Source: Pseudomonas spelaei
GTDB taxonomy: Bacteria > Pseudomonadota > Gammaproteobacteria > Pseudomonadales > Pseudomonadaceae
Assembly: GCF_009724245.1 (NCBI RefSeq)
Contig: NZ_WNNK01000025.1
Span: 23,061-87,060 of the forward strand
Length of the DNA stretch: 64,000 nucleotides
Reading direction: 5' to 3'
Below are positions 17,841 to 25,663 of this stretch, one piece after another (position 1 is the stretch's first letter; each line of letters opens with the position of its first letter). The translations under genes and the position numbers were made by a program. The notes under the pieces are model-generated. The model ran no database searches and was not told the origin of the DNA. It saw only the letters and a list, made by a program, of their open reading frames with translations.

Positions 17841-18376
17841 ATGCTCAACCCCGGTATTTCGCCCCCTTGGCGCGGCTGCTGCATTGGCTGATGGCGTTGA
17901 TGATCATTGCCATGTTGTTTATTGGCGCGGGCATGGCGGCGTCGGTGTCGGAGCGGCACGAATGGCTGATTCACCTGCATAAACCCTTGGGGATCGCCAT
18001 TCTGGCCTTGGTGGTCGTGCGGTTGGTGGTGCGTTTTTCCACCCGTCAGCCACCATTGCCCGCTGATTTGCCGCTCTGGCAAGTGCTGGCGGCCAAGGCC
18101 TCTCATGTGCTGCTGTATGGCTTGATGTTGGTGTTGCCGCTGCTGGGTTGGGCGATGATCTCGGCGGCGGGGGACCCGGTGATGCTCAGCAGTTCCCTGC
18201 AACTGCCAGCGCTGGTGCCGGCCAATGCGCAGCTGTTTGCGGTGCTGCGCAAGGCCCATGGGCTTCTCGCCTATCTGCTGTTTCTGACGGTGCTGTTGCA
18301 CCTGGCGGCGGCGTTATTTCATGGACTGATTCGCCGTGACGGCGTGTTGCAAAGCATGACTGGCACCAAGGATTGA
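17837..18376 (+). CDS. Cytochrome b561 (bacterial CybB-type)
   Basis: A 179-residue inner-membrane dihaem protein with four hydrophobic helices. His16 (RLLHWLM), His47 (LHLHKPLG), His140 (RKAHGLLAY) and His154 (VLLHLAAA) match the spacing of the four haem ligands of CybB-type cytochromes. It overlaps the peroxidase gene by four bases. The likely role is passing electrons from the quinol pool to the periplasmic peroxidase. Confidence 0.93.
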   Translation: MNAQPRYFAPLARLLHWLMALMIIAMLFIGAGMAASVSERHEWLIHLHKPLGIAILALVVVRLVVRFSTRQPPLPADLPLWQVLAAKASHVLLYGLMLVLPLLGWAMISAAGDPVMLSSSLQLPALVPANAQLFAVLRKAHGLLAYLLFLTVLLHLAAALFHGLIRRDGVLQSMTGTKD

Positions 18377-18379
18377 AGC

Positions 18380-19579
18380 CTAACCCTGCACCGGCTGTGA
18401 GTGGGCCGCCGGTGCAGGGCCCAAGGTGGCCAGCCAGTAGATCAGCGCCAGCAGATTGATGGCTGCGCCCAGGCCACACACACCGATCCACCCTCCCCAG
18501 GCGTACATCAGCGTCGACCCGACTGACCCCAACGCGCTGCCCACCGAATAGAACAGCATGTAGCCCGCCGCCAGCCTGCTCTGGGCTTCGGGGCGCACGC
18601 TGTAGATCAGGCTCTGGCTGGTGACGTGGACGGCTTGCAGGCCCAGATCAAAGGTAATCACCCCGAGCAACAGCGCCCACAAAGACGATTGGGTAAAACC
18701 GATCGCCAGCCAGGACACCAGCATCAGGATCAACGCTCCGCCGCTGGTCCACTGTGCAAAGCCGCGGTCGGCCAGATGCCCGGCGCGGGCGGCACCGAGG
18801 GCACCGGCGGCGCCGGCGAGTCCGAACAAGCCGATTTGTGTGTGGGACAGCGACAGCGGCGGGGCGCTCAAGGGCAGCACCAGTGGCGTCCACAACACCG
18901 TGCCGGCGGCGAAAATCAGCAAGGCCAGGACCGCGCGATCGCGCAGTACTTTTTCTTGCTTGAACAGGCTGAACACTGAACGGATCAGTTGGGTATAGGA
19001 GTGGGTGGCTCGCGGCGGCTCGGCCTCAGGCAGGACCCGCCAGAGCAACAGCGCCATCAGTAAGGTCAACCCCGCCGACAGCAGGTACACCGAGCGCCAA
19101 CCCGCCAGGTCGGCCATGGCGCCCGATACCGTACGCGCCAGCAGCAGACCCACCACGATGCCGCTGGTGACCAGGCCCACCACATGCCCACGTTGTTCTG
19201 GCCGTGCCAGGTTGGCAGCAAAGGCCACCAGGGTTTGCGTGACCACCGCCAGCAGGCCGGTCAACGCCATGCCGGCCAGCAACAAGAAGCTGTTGGAAGA
19301 GAACGCCACCAGCAATACGGCCAAGGTCGACAGCAGCAACTGGCCGACGATCAAGCGTCGACGGTTGAGCAGGTCGCCCAGAGGCACCAGCAGCACCAGG
19401 CCTACGCCATAGCCAACCTGGGTCAGGGTAATGACGCTGCCGACAGTGGCGTGGTCCAGGGCAAAAGTGTCGGCCATGGCGTCCAGCAAGGGTTGGGCAT
19501 AGTAGACATTGGCTACCGACAAGCCGCAGGCGATGGCGAACAGCAAGACCACGACGCCACTTAAGGGGGAGTTGGACAT
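18380..19579 (-). CDS. MFS transporter (drug-efflux type)
   Basis: A 399-residue, 12-helix major facilitator. It begins with a helix containing SVANVYYAQPLLDAMA, common in the YnfM/inner-membrane efflux branch, and has the loop 2-3 motif PLGDLLNRRRLI. It diverges from an HxlR-type regulator with a well-formed operator between them, so it is likely induced by a small aromatic or quinone-like compound through that regulator (inference). It has no cognate metabolic gene to show a substrate. Its 3' end carries a stem-loop that may terminate the convergent b561 operon. Confidence 0.87.
   Translation of the reverse strand: MSNSPLSGVVVLLFAIACGLSVANVYYAQPLLDAMADTFALDHATVGSVITLTQVGYGVGLVLLVPLGDLLNRRRLIVGQLLLSTLAVLLVAFSSNSFLLLAGMALTGLLAVVTQTLVAFAANLARPEQRGHVVGLVTSGIVVGLLLARTVSGAMADLAGWRSVYLLSAGLTLLMALLLWRVLPEAEPPRATHSYTQLIRSVFSLFKQEKVLRDRAVLALLIFAAGTVLWTPLVLPLSAPPLSLSHTQIGLFGLAGAAGALGAARAGHLADRGFAQWTSGGALILMLVSWLAIGFTQSSLWALLLGVITFDLGLQAVHVTSQSLIYSVRPEAQSRLAAGYMLFYSVGSALGSVGSTLMYAWGGWIGVCGLGAAINLLALIYWLATLGPAPAAHSQPVQG
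18384..18419. terminator. Stem-loop inside the 3' end of the MFS gene
   Basis: CCCTGCACCGGC and GCCGGTGCAGGG form a perfect 12-bp stem with a 12-base loop, eight bases after the b561 stop. No T-tract follows, so it may be a weak or Rho-assisted terminator or an RNA 3'-end stabiliser for the b561 transcript. Confidence 0.45.
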
Positions 19580-19595
19580 GAGTCACTACCTATGT

Positions 19596-19644
19596 TGGTT
19601 TCGAATTGAAACCAGTTGTACGGTAGGTATTCTGGTTTTATATT
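19596..19644. promoter_or_regulatory. HxlR operator and sigma-70 promoter in the divergent gap
   Basis: TGGTTTC-GAATT-GAAACCA (19596-19614) is a perfect inverted repeat. It directly abuts a rightward promoter TTGTAC-N17-TATATT (19616-19644). The layout suggests that the HxlR protein binds the repeat to repress itself and the divergent MFS gene. Confidence 0.6.
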
Positions 19645-19672
19645 GCAACTACATTTTCTTCAGAGGCAGACA

Positions 19673-20152
19673 GTGTCCATGGTCAAGCTCACCCGCTTTG
19701 AAAGCGCCGAATGCCCGGTGGCGCGCTCGCTGGATGCGATTGGTGATGGTTGGTCGTTACTGATCATTCGTGATGCGTTTGACGGTCTTCGTCGCTTTGG
19801 CGAATTTCAGCGCAGCCTTGGGATGGCGAAGAACATTCTGTCTACGCGTTTGCGCAGCCTGGTGGCCCATGAGGTGCTGGAGGTCGTGCCAGCGTCGGAT
19901 GGCAGTGCGTATCAGGAGTACGTGTTGACGAACAAGGGGAGGGGACTGTTCACCGTGATCATTGGCTTACGTCAGTGGGGTGAGGTTTTTTTCTACCGCG
20001 AAGGGGAAGCGCATTCGGTGATGGTTGATCGCGAGCACGGCAAACCGTTAAGGACGCTGGAGTTACGTTCGGCGGACGGTCGGCTGTTAACGCCAGAGGA
20101 TTGCGAGCGGGTGCCCGCCGATCAGGCGGGCACCGTTGTTGTCGAGGATTAA
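19673..20152 (+). CDS. HxlR-family regulator
   Basis: A 159-residue winged-helix protein of the HxlR/YodB type. The diagnostic start is CPVARSLDAIGDGWSLLIIRDAF, followed by GLRRFGEFQRSLGMAKNILSTRL (recognition helix) and a wing YVLTNKGRGL. A cysteine in SAECPVARS matches the redox- or quinone-reactive cysteine known in several family members. The GTG at 19673 has AGAGG six bases upstream; an ATG two codons later at 19679 is equally possible. It likely controls the divergent MFS pump. Its stop overlaps the convergent carboxypeptidase stop by four bases (TTAA). Confidence 0.87.
   Translation: MSMVKLTRFESAECPVARSLDAIGDGWSLLIIRDAFDGLRRFGEFQRSLGMAKNILSTRLRSLVAHEVLEVVPASDGSAYQEYVLTNKGRGLFTVIIGLRQWGEVFFYREGEAHSVMVDREHGKPLRTLELRSADGRLLTPEDCERVPADQAGTVVVED
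20110..20134. terminator. Bidirectional stem-loop within the hxlR 3' end
   Basis: GGTGCCCGCC-GATCA-GGCGGGCACC is a perfect 10-bp stem. It lies 15 bases beyond the stop of the leftward carboxypeptidase gene and inside the last codons of the rightward HxlR gene, followed by GTTGTTG. It probably ends transcription from the carboxypeptidase side despite being coding sequence on the other strand. Confidence 0.55.
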
Positions 20153-21300
20153 CGCAGTACGTTGACCATATCCGCGAGGGTACTCAATACATCCTTGCCC
20201 AACTGCATCGAGCGTTTGCCGGACCACCCCGTGTGTGCATTGGGCGCATCGTCGTTGTCCTTGAAAGGCATCTCCAGGGTCAGGGACAGGCAGTCAAATT
20301 TCTCGCCAACGCTGTTGCAGGCCAGCGTCATGTTGGCTTCGCCCGGCAGGTCACGGGTGTAGCCGTGGGCGGTCTGGAAATCCCGGGTCAGGGCGCTCAG
20401 GTGGCTGCGGAAGTGTTTTTCCAACTGTTCGATACGGGGTGTGTAGCCGGGGTTACCTTCGCAACCGGCGGTGAAGACGTACGGGATTTCCTCGTCACCG
20501 TGGATATCGAGGAACAGGTCAACGCCGTACTTTTCCATTTGCTGCTGGACGAACAGCACTTCCGGGCTGGTCTCCTGGCTTGCACTCTGCCATGCGCGGT
20601 TGAGGTCCTGGCCCATGGCGTTGGTGCGCAGGTGGCCGTGAAAAGCGCCGTCCGGGTTCATATTCGGCACCAGGTACAGGTCGGCGGCCGCCAGGAGCTT
20701 TTTCAGTTCATCGTCGCCGTCTTGTTGCAGGCGCTCGATGATGCCTTCCATGAACCACTCGGCCATGTGTTCACCGGGATGCTGCTGGGCAATGATCCAG
20801 ACCTTACGCTTGGCCGTATCGCCTTTACCTCGGCGCAGCAGCTGGATATCACGGCCTTCGACACTTTTACCGGTGGCCAGCAATTGCGTGCCAGCACGAC
20901 TCAGTGCCTGCTCGATCAACCCGTCGTGGCGTTCACGGCTGTAGGGCTCGAAGTAAGCGATCCAGGCCTGTTTTTCCTTGGGCTCAAGGTTGATGTGCAA
21001 CGTCTCGCCATCAAAGCGTGTGGGTACGCGAAACCAGTTGATGTGGTCGTAGGATGCAACGGCGTTGTAACCACTCCAGGCGTGTTTATAGGACGACTGG
21101 CCGGCGTTGCTCAGACGGAAGGTGTGGGTGTGGCCCACGTGCATACCCTCGGCCTTGAAGTGGAACCACTGGAAATGCTGGCTGCGGGTATCGGGTTTGA
21201 TGGCCAGCAGCAACTGATAGGCATCGCTGGCGTCGAGGACCTGGATGTTACCGCTGTCGAAGTCGGTGCTGATTTTGATGGAGGTCAAGGCCACGGTCAT
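20149..21300 (-). CDS. M14-type cytosolic carboxypeptidase (CCP/Nna1-like)
   Basis: A 383-residue zinc carboxypeptidase with no signal peptide. An N-terminal beta-sandwich domain of about 120 residues (WFHFKAEGMHVGHTHTF, then KHAWSGYNAVASYD) is characteristic of the cytosolic CCP subfamily. The catalytic domain follows: zinc ligands in QQHPGEHMAE and LFLDIHGDEE, PNMNPDG, GQDLNRAW and the general-base glutamate in LTLEMPFKDN. Eukaryotic CCPs trim glutamates from tubulin; the bacterial substrates are not known to me. The ATG at 21300 (MTVALTSIKIS) is favoured over a start 33 codons upstream. A Fur-like site lies about 130 bases upstream. Confidence 0.9.
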   Translation of the reverse strand: MTVALTSIKISTDFDSGNIQVLDASDAYQLLLAIKPDTRSQHFQWFHFKAEGMHVGHTHTFRLSNAGQSSYKHAWSGYNAVASYDHINWFRVPTRFDGETLHINLEPKEKQAWIAYFEPYSRERHDGLIEQALSRAGTQLLATGKSVEGRDIQLLRRGKGDTAKRKVWIIAQQHPGEHMAEWFMEGIIERLQQDGDDELKKLLAAADLYLVPNMNPDGAFHGHLRTNAMGQDLNRAWQSASQETSPEVLFVQQQMEKYGVDLFLDIHGDEEIPYVFTAGCEGNPGYTPRIEQLEKHFRSHLSALTRDFQTAHGYTRDLPGEANMTLACNSVGEKFDCLSLTLEMPFKDNDDAPNAHTGWSGKRSMQLGKDVLSTLADMVNVLR

Positions 21301-21427
21301 AGTCTGGTTGCCTGAATATGATTGTTGTGACGGGCATTTTACACAGGCGCGAGGGGAGGTCGGGGGGCAAATTGTTGCGGTGCAGGAAGGGGGCGTCATC
21401 CATGACGCCGCAGCAGCTTAGAATCTA

Positions 21428-21442
21428 TGAGATTGATTCTCA
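21428..21442. promoter_or_regulatory. Fur-like inverted repeat
   Basis: TGAGATTGATTCTCA has TGAGA/TCTCA arms around five bases, close to the GAGAATGATTCTC form of many Pseudomonas Fur boxes. It lies between the carboxypeptidase start (21300) and the end of prrF (21574). No clear promoter is seen beside it, so its target is unsure; the carboxypeptidase is the nearest gene reading away from it. Confidence 0.4.
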
Positions 21443-21573
21443 AGTGCTATTTTTGAAAGATCCGGGCTAGAGCGTTCGTTTGGCTTTCTTTCGGCGATGG
21501 TCTTTTGCTACCATGCGCGCCATCAAGCAACACACAGTCTTCATTAGCCTGAAGCCATGCCAGAACAACTGGC

Positions 21574-21688
21574 AAAAAAAAGACCCGGCCAAAGAGCCGG
21601 GTCAAAAACCGTGATTAGCCTGATGAGGAGATATTCCAAGAGTCCGACCTAAGGTCCCTTGGTCTATCGACTGATCTCGCGATCAGCT
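21574..21688 (-). ncRNA. prrF: PrrF iron-responsive small RNA
   Basis: The minus strand from about 21688 reads through GATCGCGAGATCAG, then GGTCGGACTCTTGGAATA, then CTCCTCATCAGGCTAATCAC, and ends in a GC-rich hairpin with eight U's. This matches my memory of PrrF1/PrrF2, including the core that pairs with mRNAs such as sodB and the succinate dehydrogenase mRNA. The terminator stem GACCCGGC/GCCGGGTC occupies 21582-21603. Promoter and Fur box lie just upstream. PrrF represses iron-using proteins under iron starvation. Ends are inferred from the promoter and the T-run; which of the two prrF copies this is cannot be told. Confidence 0.93.
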
Positions 21689-21690
21689 GA

Positions 21691-21722
21691 TGCAATAATA
21701 ATCATTATCATTTGCAAGTCAA
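21691..21722 (-). promoter_or_regulatory. prrF promoter overlapped by a Fur box
   Basis: On the minus strand TTGACT (21717-21722), 16 bases, then TATTAT (21695-21700) give a good sigma-70 promoter that would start at about 21688. The spacer and -10 are covered by tandem NATNAT units (GATAATGATTATTATT, 21691-21709 best window, 14 of 19 matches to the Fur consensus). Fe-Fur would block polymerase here. Confidence 0.88.
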
Positions 21723-21781
21723 ATGTTTTTATCCGTGGGATAGAAATATTTTTCCTTTGCGTCTTTGTGCGGCGTGCGCGG

Positions 21782-22129
21782 CTACCGATTTTCTCGGGCC
21801 GGTACGTGCAGCGATCGCTCTACCATGGCCTTCGCCATATCAATCAGATACACCACCGAAAACGCCAGGTCCCGGGTATTGCCTTGGGCGCTGTTCGCCG
21901 CCTCATAGGCCGTGGCGGCTGCACTTCGCAGCAGGTCGGAGGCGTGAACCAGGGCTTCTTCATCGCTGACATCGTTTTTGACCTCAAACAAGAGGTCATC
22001 GAGGGCCGCTCCAGTTACATCTTCTTTCAAGTAATAGTCGAGCGCACGCTGGGCAGCACCGCTGCTGCGCAGGAATAGCAGTTCATCATCGTTGGGTGTG
22101 TAGGGCAGGTGATCCGGGGGTGTCGTCAT
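21782..22129 (-). CDS. DUF6124-like small protein
   Basis: A 115-residue soluble protein. The phrase GAAQRALDYYL and the later EEALVHASDLLRSAAATAYE...AKAMVERSL pattern match a small family common in Pseudomonas (recalled as DUF6124/DUF3077). Its function is unknown; many copies occur per genome, often beside regulators. It lies divergent from the S24-type repressor with a 129-base gap and may be its target (inference). It has no signal peptide or membrane segment and only a weak ribosome site. Confidence 0.75.
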   Translation of the reverse strand: MTTPPDHLPYTPNDDELLFLRSSGAAQRALDYYLKEDVTGAALDDLLFEVKNDVSDEEALVHASDLLRSAAATAYEAANSAQGNTRDLAFSVVYLIDMAKAMVERSLHVPARENR

Positions 22130-22258
22130 GAGGTCGGTACTCAGGGTGGGTGTCGAACGCCTGGATTGAATAATAGTACGGATCGTATTTATGTCTTTTG
22201 ATTGATTACTACAAACTGTTTATTGTGGCTGTGAATACACACCGTATTGTCAGGCCCC

Positions 22259-22906
22259 ATGGATAAATGGATAGCGTTGGTCAAAGCCAACATGAAGGAC
22301 CGCAAGATCACCCAGGACCAACTGGCCGAACGCCTGGGCATGTCTCAGGGCGGCATTGGGCATTGGCTGAACAAGCGCCGCGAGCCAAGCATCGCCGACA
22401 TGAATCGGGTGATGGAAGAACTCGGCTTGGGGGGGCTTGAAGTTGCCTTGGTCGTGCGCGAAAAAAACGCCGAGATGGCGGAAGACGAACTGCCGCAGAC
22501 GGAGCACTACAACCCGTATTTCCGCTACCCGGTGAGCGACTGGAAAGGAGTGTGCGAGGTGCAGGAAGAACGCACGCCCTATGGCGCTGCCCGTTTCGAG
22601 TTGAGCGACTACCACGCACGGGGCGCGGCGTTCTGGTTGCGGGTGGCGGGCGATGCGATGACAGCGCCCAGCGGCCCGAGCATCAGCGAGGGCATGATGA
22701 TCCTGGTGGACCCGGCGATCAAGGCTGAGCCCGGCAAACTGGTGGTCGCACAATGGGCTTTCAGTCCCCAGGCGACCTTTCGCAAATTGATGGAGGAGAG
22801 CGGTCAGCTTTACCTGGTACCGCTCAACCCGACCTACCCCAAAATGTTGTTCAGCGCTGAGTGCCGGATCATCGGAGTGGTGGTACAAGCGGTCGCGAAG
22901 TTTTAA
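22259..22906 (+). CDS. CI/LexA-like repressor with a degenerate S24 peptidase domain
   Basis: A 215-residue protein. The N-terminal XRE helix-turn-helix (residues 5-60: ITQDQLAERLGMSQGGIGHWLN) is followed by a C-terminal S24 fold (about 90-215). Compared with lambda CI (GNSM and TFKKL), the nucleophile serine is Ala133 (GDAMTAPSG) and the general-base lysine is Arg175 (TFRKL). Self-cleavage should therefore be lost, though Lys176 is adjacent. The fold is otherwise kept (EGMMILVDP, LVPLNPTYP). The ATG at 22259 is the first suitable start; the TTG at 22247 would add four residues. Its stop overlaps liuD's stop by four bases. Operators probably lie in 22130-22258. Confidence 0.87.
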   Translation: MDKWIALVKANMKDRKITQDQLAERLGMSQGGIGHWLNKRREPSIADMNRVMEELGLGGLEVALVVREKNAEMAEDELPQTEHYNPYFRYPVSDWKGVCEVQEERTPYGAARFELSDYHARGAAFWLRVAGDAMTAPSGPSISEGMMILVDPAIKAEPGKLVVAQWAFSPQATFRKLMEESGQLYLVPLNPTYPKMLFSAECRIIGVVVQAVAKF

Positions 22907-24846
22907 TCCGCCAGTTCCACCAATGCACTCCCCTCGGCAACCATTTCGCCTTCCTGGCAATACAGTGCCTTGACCACCCCCGCGTGGGGCGCGCGGATGC
23001 TGTGTTCCATCTTCATGGCTTCTAGCACCACCAGTTGCGCTCCAGCCTCAACCATTTGCCCGACTTCTACCAGCACCCGCACGATGCTGCCATTCATCGG
23101 AGCAGTCAGGCCGCCCTGATGAGACTGGTTGGCCTCGACGACGGCAATCGGATCAAACAGGGTGATGCTGTACATCTCGTCGCCCCAGCGCAGAAACAGC
23201 GCGTCCTGACCCCGTACGGCCAAGTGTGAGTGGCGTACGCCGTTCTGTTCGATCACCAACTGTTCTCCCCGCAGTTGGGGCCCCGGGGTTTGCAACATCA
23301 CCAGGCGATCCTGACCATTGCAGCTCAAATGCAGCGACGTCTCGGCGGGCAGGCCGGAACGAAAGCCGTTGCTCGTGGCCCACGCAGAGCCCGGATCATC
23401 TTCGCGCACCTTGGCGGCTCGACTCTGCATGAAACCATGGCCTGCGGCCTGCCAGAACTCATCGCTCAATTCGCTGGCCGCCGGCAGCAGCTCATCCTGA
23501 TAGCGGGGAATAAACCCGGTATCCAGTTCCGCCGCCGCAAAGGCCGGATGACCAATGATGCGCCGCAGAAAACCCAGGTTGGTCTTCAGCCCGCCGATGG
23601 CGAATTCATCCAGCATGCTCAGCAGTCGCAGCCGCGCCTGCTCGCGATCCTCACCCCAGGCAATCAGCTTGCCCAGCATCGGGTCGTAGAAGGGCGAGAC
23701 GCTGTCCCCTTGCTCGACGCCGCTGTCCACGCGACGCCCCGGGCCTGGTGAGGATTCGCGGTACAACGCCAGATGCCCCGTAGCCGGCAGAAAGTCGTTG
23801 CTCGGGTCCTCGGCGTACAGCCGCACTTCAATGGCATGCCCCAGCAGCGGCACCTGTTCCTGCGTCATTGGCAGCGGCTCGCCCTGGGCGACACGAATCT
23901 GCCAGGCCACCAGGTCGAGGCCGGTAATGGCTTCGGTCACCGGGTGCTCCACCTGCAACCGGGTGTTCATTTCCATGAAGAAAAACTCACCCCGGGCATC
24001 CAGCAAGAACTCCACCGTTCCGGCGCCGACGTAACCGATAGCCTGGGCCGCACGCACAGCCGCGCTCCCCATGGCCTTGCGCTGCTCGGGGCTGAGGCCG
24101 GGTGCCGGGGCTTCCTCGACCACCTTCTGGTGGCGGCGCTGGATCGAGCAGTCGCGCTCGTTGAGGTACAGGCAATGGCCGTGCTGATCGGCAAACACCT
24201 GGATCTCCACGTGGCGTGGCTTGATCAGGTACTTCTCCACCAACATCTGCGCATTGCCAAAGGACGACAGCGCTTCACGCTGTGCCGAGGCCAGGGCTTC
24301 GGCCAGTTGGCTGACGTCCTCGACCACCTTCATGCCCTTGCCACCACCGCCGGCGGTGGCCTTGAGCAGCACCGGGTAGCCAATGCGTTCAGCGGCCTGG
24401 CGGAAGGTCTCCAGGTCCTGGGCTTCGCCGTGGTAGCCGGGCACCAGCGGGACACCAGCGGTTTCCATCAACGCCTTGGCGGCGGACTTGCTGCCCATGG
24501 CATCAATGGCCGAGGCGGGCGGGCCGAGAAAGATCAGGCCGGCAGCTTCAATGGCGCGGGCAAACCCGGCGTTCTCCGAGAGAAAGCCATAACCGGGATG
24601 AATCGCCTGGGCGCCACTGGCCTTGGCGGCCGCAATCAGTTTGTCGATTTGCAGGTAGCTGTCGGCGGCTTTGCTGCCGCCGAGGTCGACGCGGATGTCG
24701 GCCTCACGGCTGTGGCGCGCATCGCGGTCCGTGGCGCTGTGGACGGCCACAGTGGTCAAACCCATGGCCTTGGCGGTGCGCATGACCCTGCAGGCGATTT
24801 CGCCGCGATTGGCCACCAACACGGTGTTAAGAACGGGTGAACTCAT
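22903..24846 (-). CDS. liuD: Methylcrotonyl-CoA carboxylase, biotin-carrying alpha subunit
   Basis: A 647-residue protein with an N-terminal biotin carboxylase (VLVANRGEIACRV start; ATP-grasp glycine loop KATAGGGGKGMKVV; EMNTRLQVEHPVTE) and a C-terminal biotinyl domain with the modified lysine in VLEAMKMEHSI. It carboxylates biotin for LiuB, and together they turn 3-methylcrotonyl-CoA into 3-methylglutaconyl-CoA in leucine breakdown. The ATG at 24846 overlaps the liuC stop (ATGA). A much longer reading frame upstream is an artefact of high GC. Last gene of liuABCD. Confidence 0.95.
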   Translation of the reverse strand: MSSPVLNTVLVANRGEIACRVMRTAKAMGLTTVAVHSATDRDARHSREADIRVDLGGSKAADSYLQIDKLIAAAKASGAQAIHPGYGFLSENAGFARAIEAAGLIFLGPPASAIDAMGSKSAAKALMETAGVPLVPGYHGEAQDLETFRQAAERIGYPVLLKATAGGGGKGMKVVEDVSQLAEALASAQREALSSFGNAQMLVEKYLIKPRHVEIQVFADQHGHCLYLNERDCSIQRRHQKVVEEAPAPGLSPEQRKAMGSAAVRAAQAIGYVGAGTVEFLLDARGEFFFMEMNTRLQVEHPVTEAITGLDLVAWQIRVAQGEPLPMTQEQVPLLGHAIEVRLYAEDPSNDFLPATGHLALYRESSPGPGRRVDSGVEQGDSVSPFYDPMLGKLIAWGEDREQARLRLLSMLDEFAIGGLKTNLGFLRRIIGHPAFAAAELDTGFIPRYQDELLPAASELSDEFWQAAGHGFMQSRAAKVREDDPGSAWATSNGFRSGLPAETSLHLSCNGQDRLVMLQTPGPQLRGEQLVIEQNGVRHSHLAVRGQDALFLRWGDEMYSITLFDPIAVVEANQSHQGGLTAPMNGSIVRVLVEVGQMVEAGAQLVVLEAMKMEHSIRAPHAGVVKALYCQEGEMVAEGSALVELAD

Positions 24847-25649
24847 GAACGCGGCTCCTGAGACTGCCAACTGGGCGCTCGTTTGTGCAAAAAGGCCCGC
24901 AGGCCTTCCTGGCCTTCGCTGCTGACACGGATGCGTGCGATGGCGTTTTCGCAATAGCGACGCAGGGCCGGAGTAAGCGCGCCATGGCCGACTTCCCGCA
25001 GCAGGTCTTTGCTGGCGCGCATGGCCGCTGGGCTGTTGAGCAACAGGTTGGCAGTCCACTGTTCCACTTGGCGATCCAGCTCGTCGGCCGGATAACTTTC
25101 CGCCAGTAGCCCGATCTCCCGCGCGCGCTGGCCGCCAAAACGTTCTGCCGTCAGGGCGTAACGCCGGGCCGCACGCTCACCGATGGCTTGGACCACAAAT
25201 GGGCTGATGACTGCCGGTGCCAGGCCGATGCGCACCTCCGACAGGCAGAACTGGGCATCGTCTGTACCAATGGCCATGTCGCAGCAACTGATCAAGCCCA
25301 GAGCGCCACCATAGGCCGCGCCCTGAACCACGGCCAGGGTCGGGATCTTCAGTTTGGCGAGGTTGTACATCAGCTCTGCCAGTTCCCGGGCATCGTCCAG
25401 ATTGGTGTGGTAATCCAGTTCGGCTGACTGCTGCATCCAGGCCAGGTCGGCGCCGGCGCTGAAGTGCTTGCCGCGTCCGCGCAGCACCAGGAAGCGCAGG
25501 GCCGGGTTGCCCTGGATTTGATCCAGGGCAATGATCAGCTCGCGGATCATCTCGGCGTTGAAGGCGTTGTTCTTGGCTTCGCGACTGAGCCACAAGGTGG
25601 CAAAGCCACGGGCGTCGGTCACCAGTTCCAGCGTATTGAAATCGCTCAT
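24843..25649 (-). CDS. liuC: 3-methylglutaconyl-CoA hydratase
   Basis: A 268-residue crotonase-fold enzyme. The oxyanion-hole segments are GRGKHFSAGADLAWM and VQGAAYGGALGLISCCDMAI. In the liu context it hydrates 3-methylglutaconyl-CoA to HMG-CoA. It sits 14 bases after liuB and overlaps liuD by four. The start MSDFNTLELV at 25649 fits other crotonases; upstream in-frame codons would overlap liuB. Confidence 0.93.
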   Translation of the reverse strand: MSDFNTLELVTDARGFATLWLSREAKNNAFNAEMIRELIIALDQIQGNPALRFLVLRGRGKHFSAGADLAWMQQSAELDYHTNLDDARELAELMYNLAKLKIPTLAVVQGAAYGGALGLISCCDMAIGTDDAQFCLSEVRIGLAPAVISPFVVQAIGERAARRYALTAERFGGQRAREIGLLAESYPADELDRQVEQWTANLLLNSPAAMRASKDLLREVGHGALTPALRRYCENAIARIRVSSEGQEGLRAFLHKRAPSWQSQEPRS

Positions 25650-25663
25650 GGGTGCAGCTCCAT

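Noticed and set aside
21515..21613. Small rightward frame starting at the ATG near 21513 (MRAIKQHTVF...)
   Set aside because: It runs straight through the prrF terminator and has no ribosome site or known homologue.
22259..22906. Prophage remnant around the CI-like repressor
   Set aside because: No integrase, attachment repeats or phage structural genes are nearby; flanks are core metabolism and prrF.
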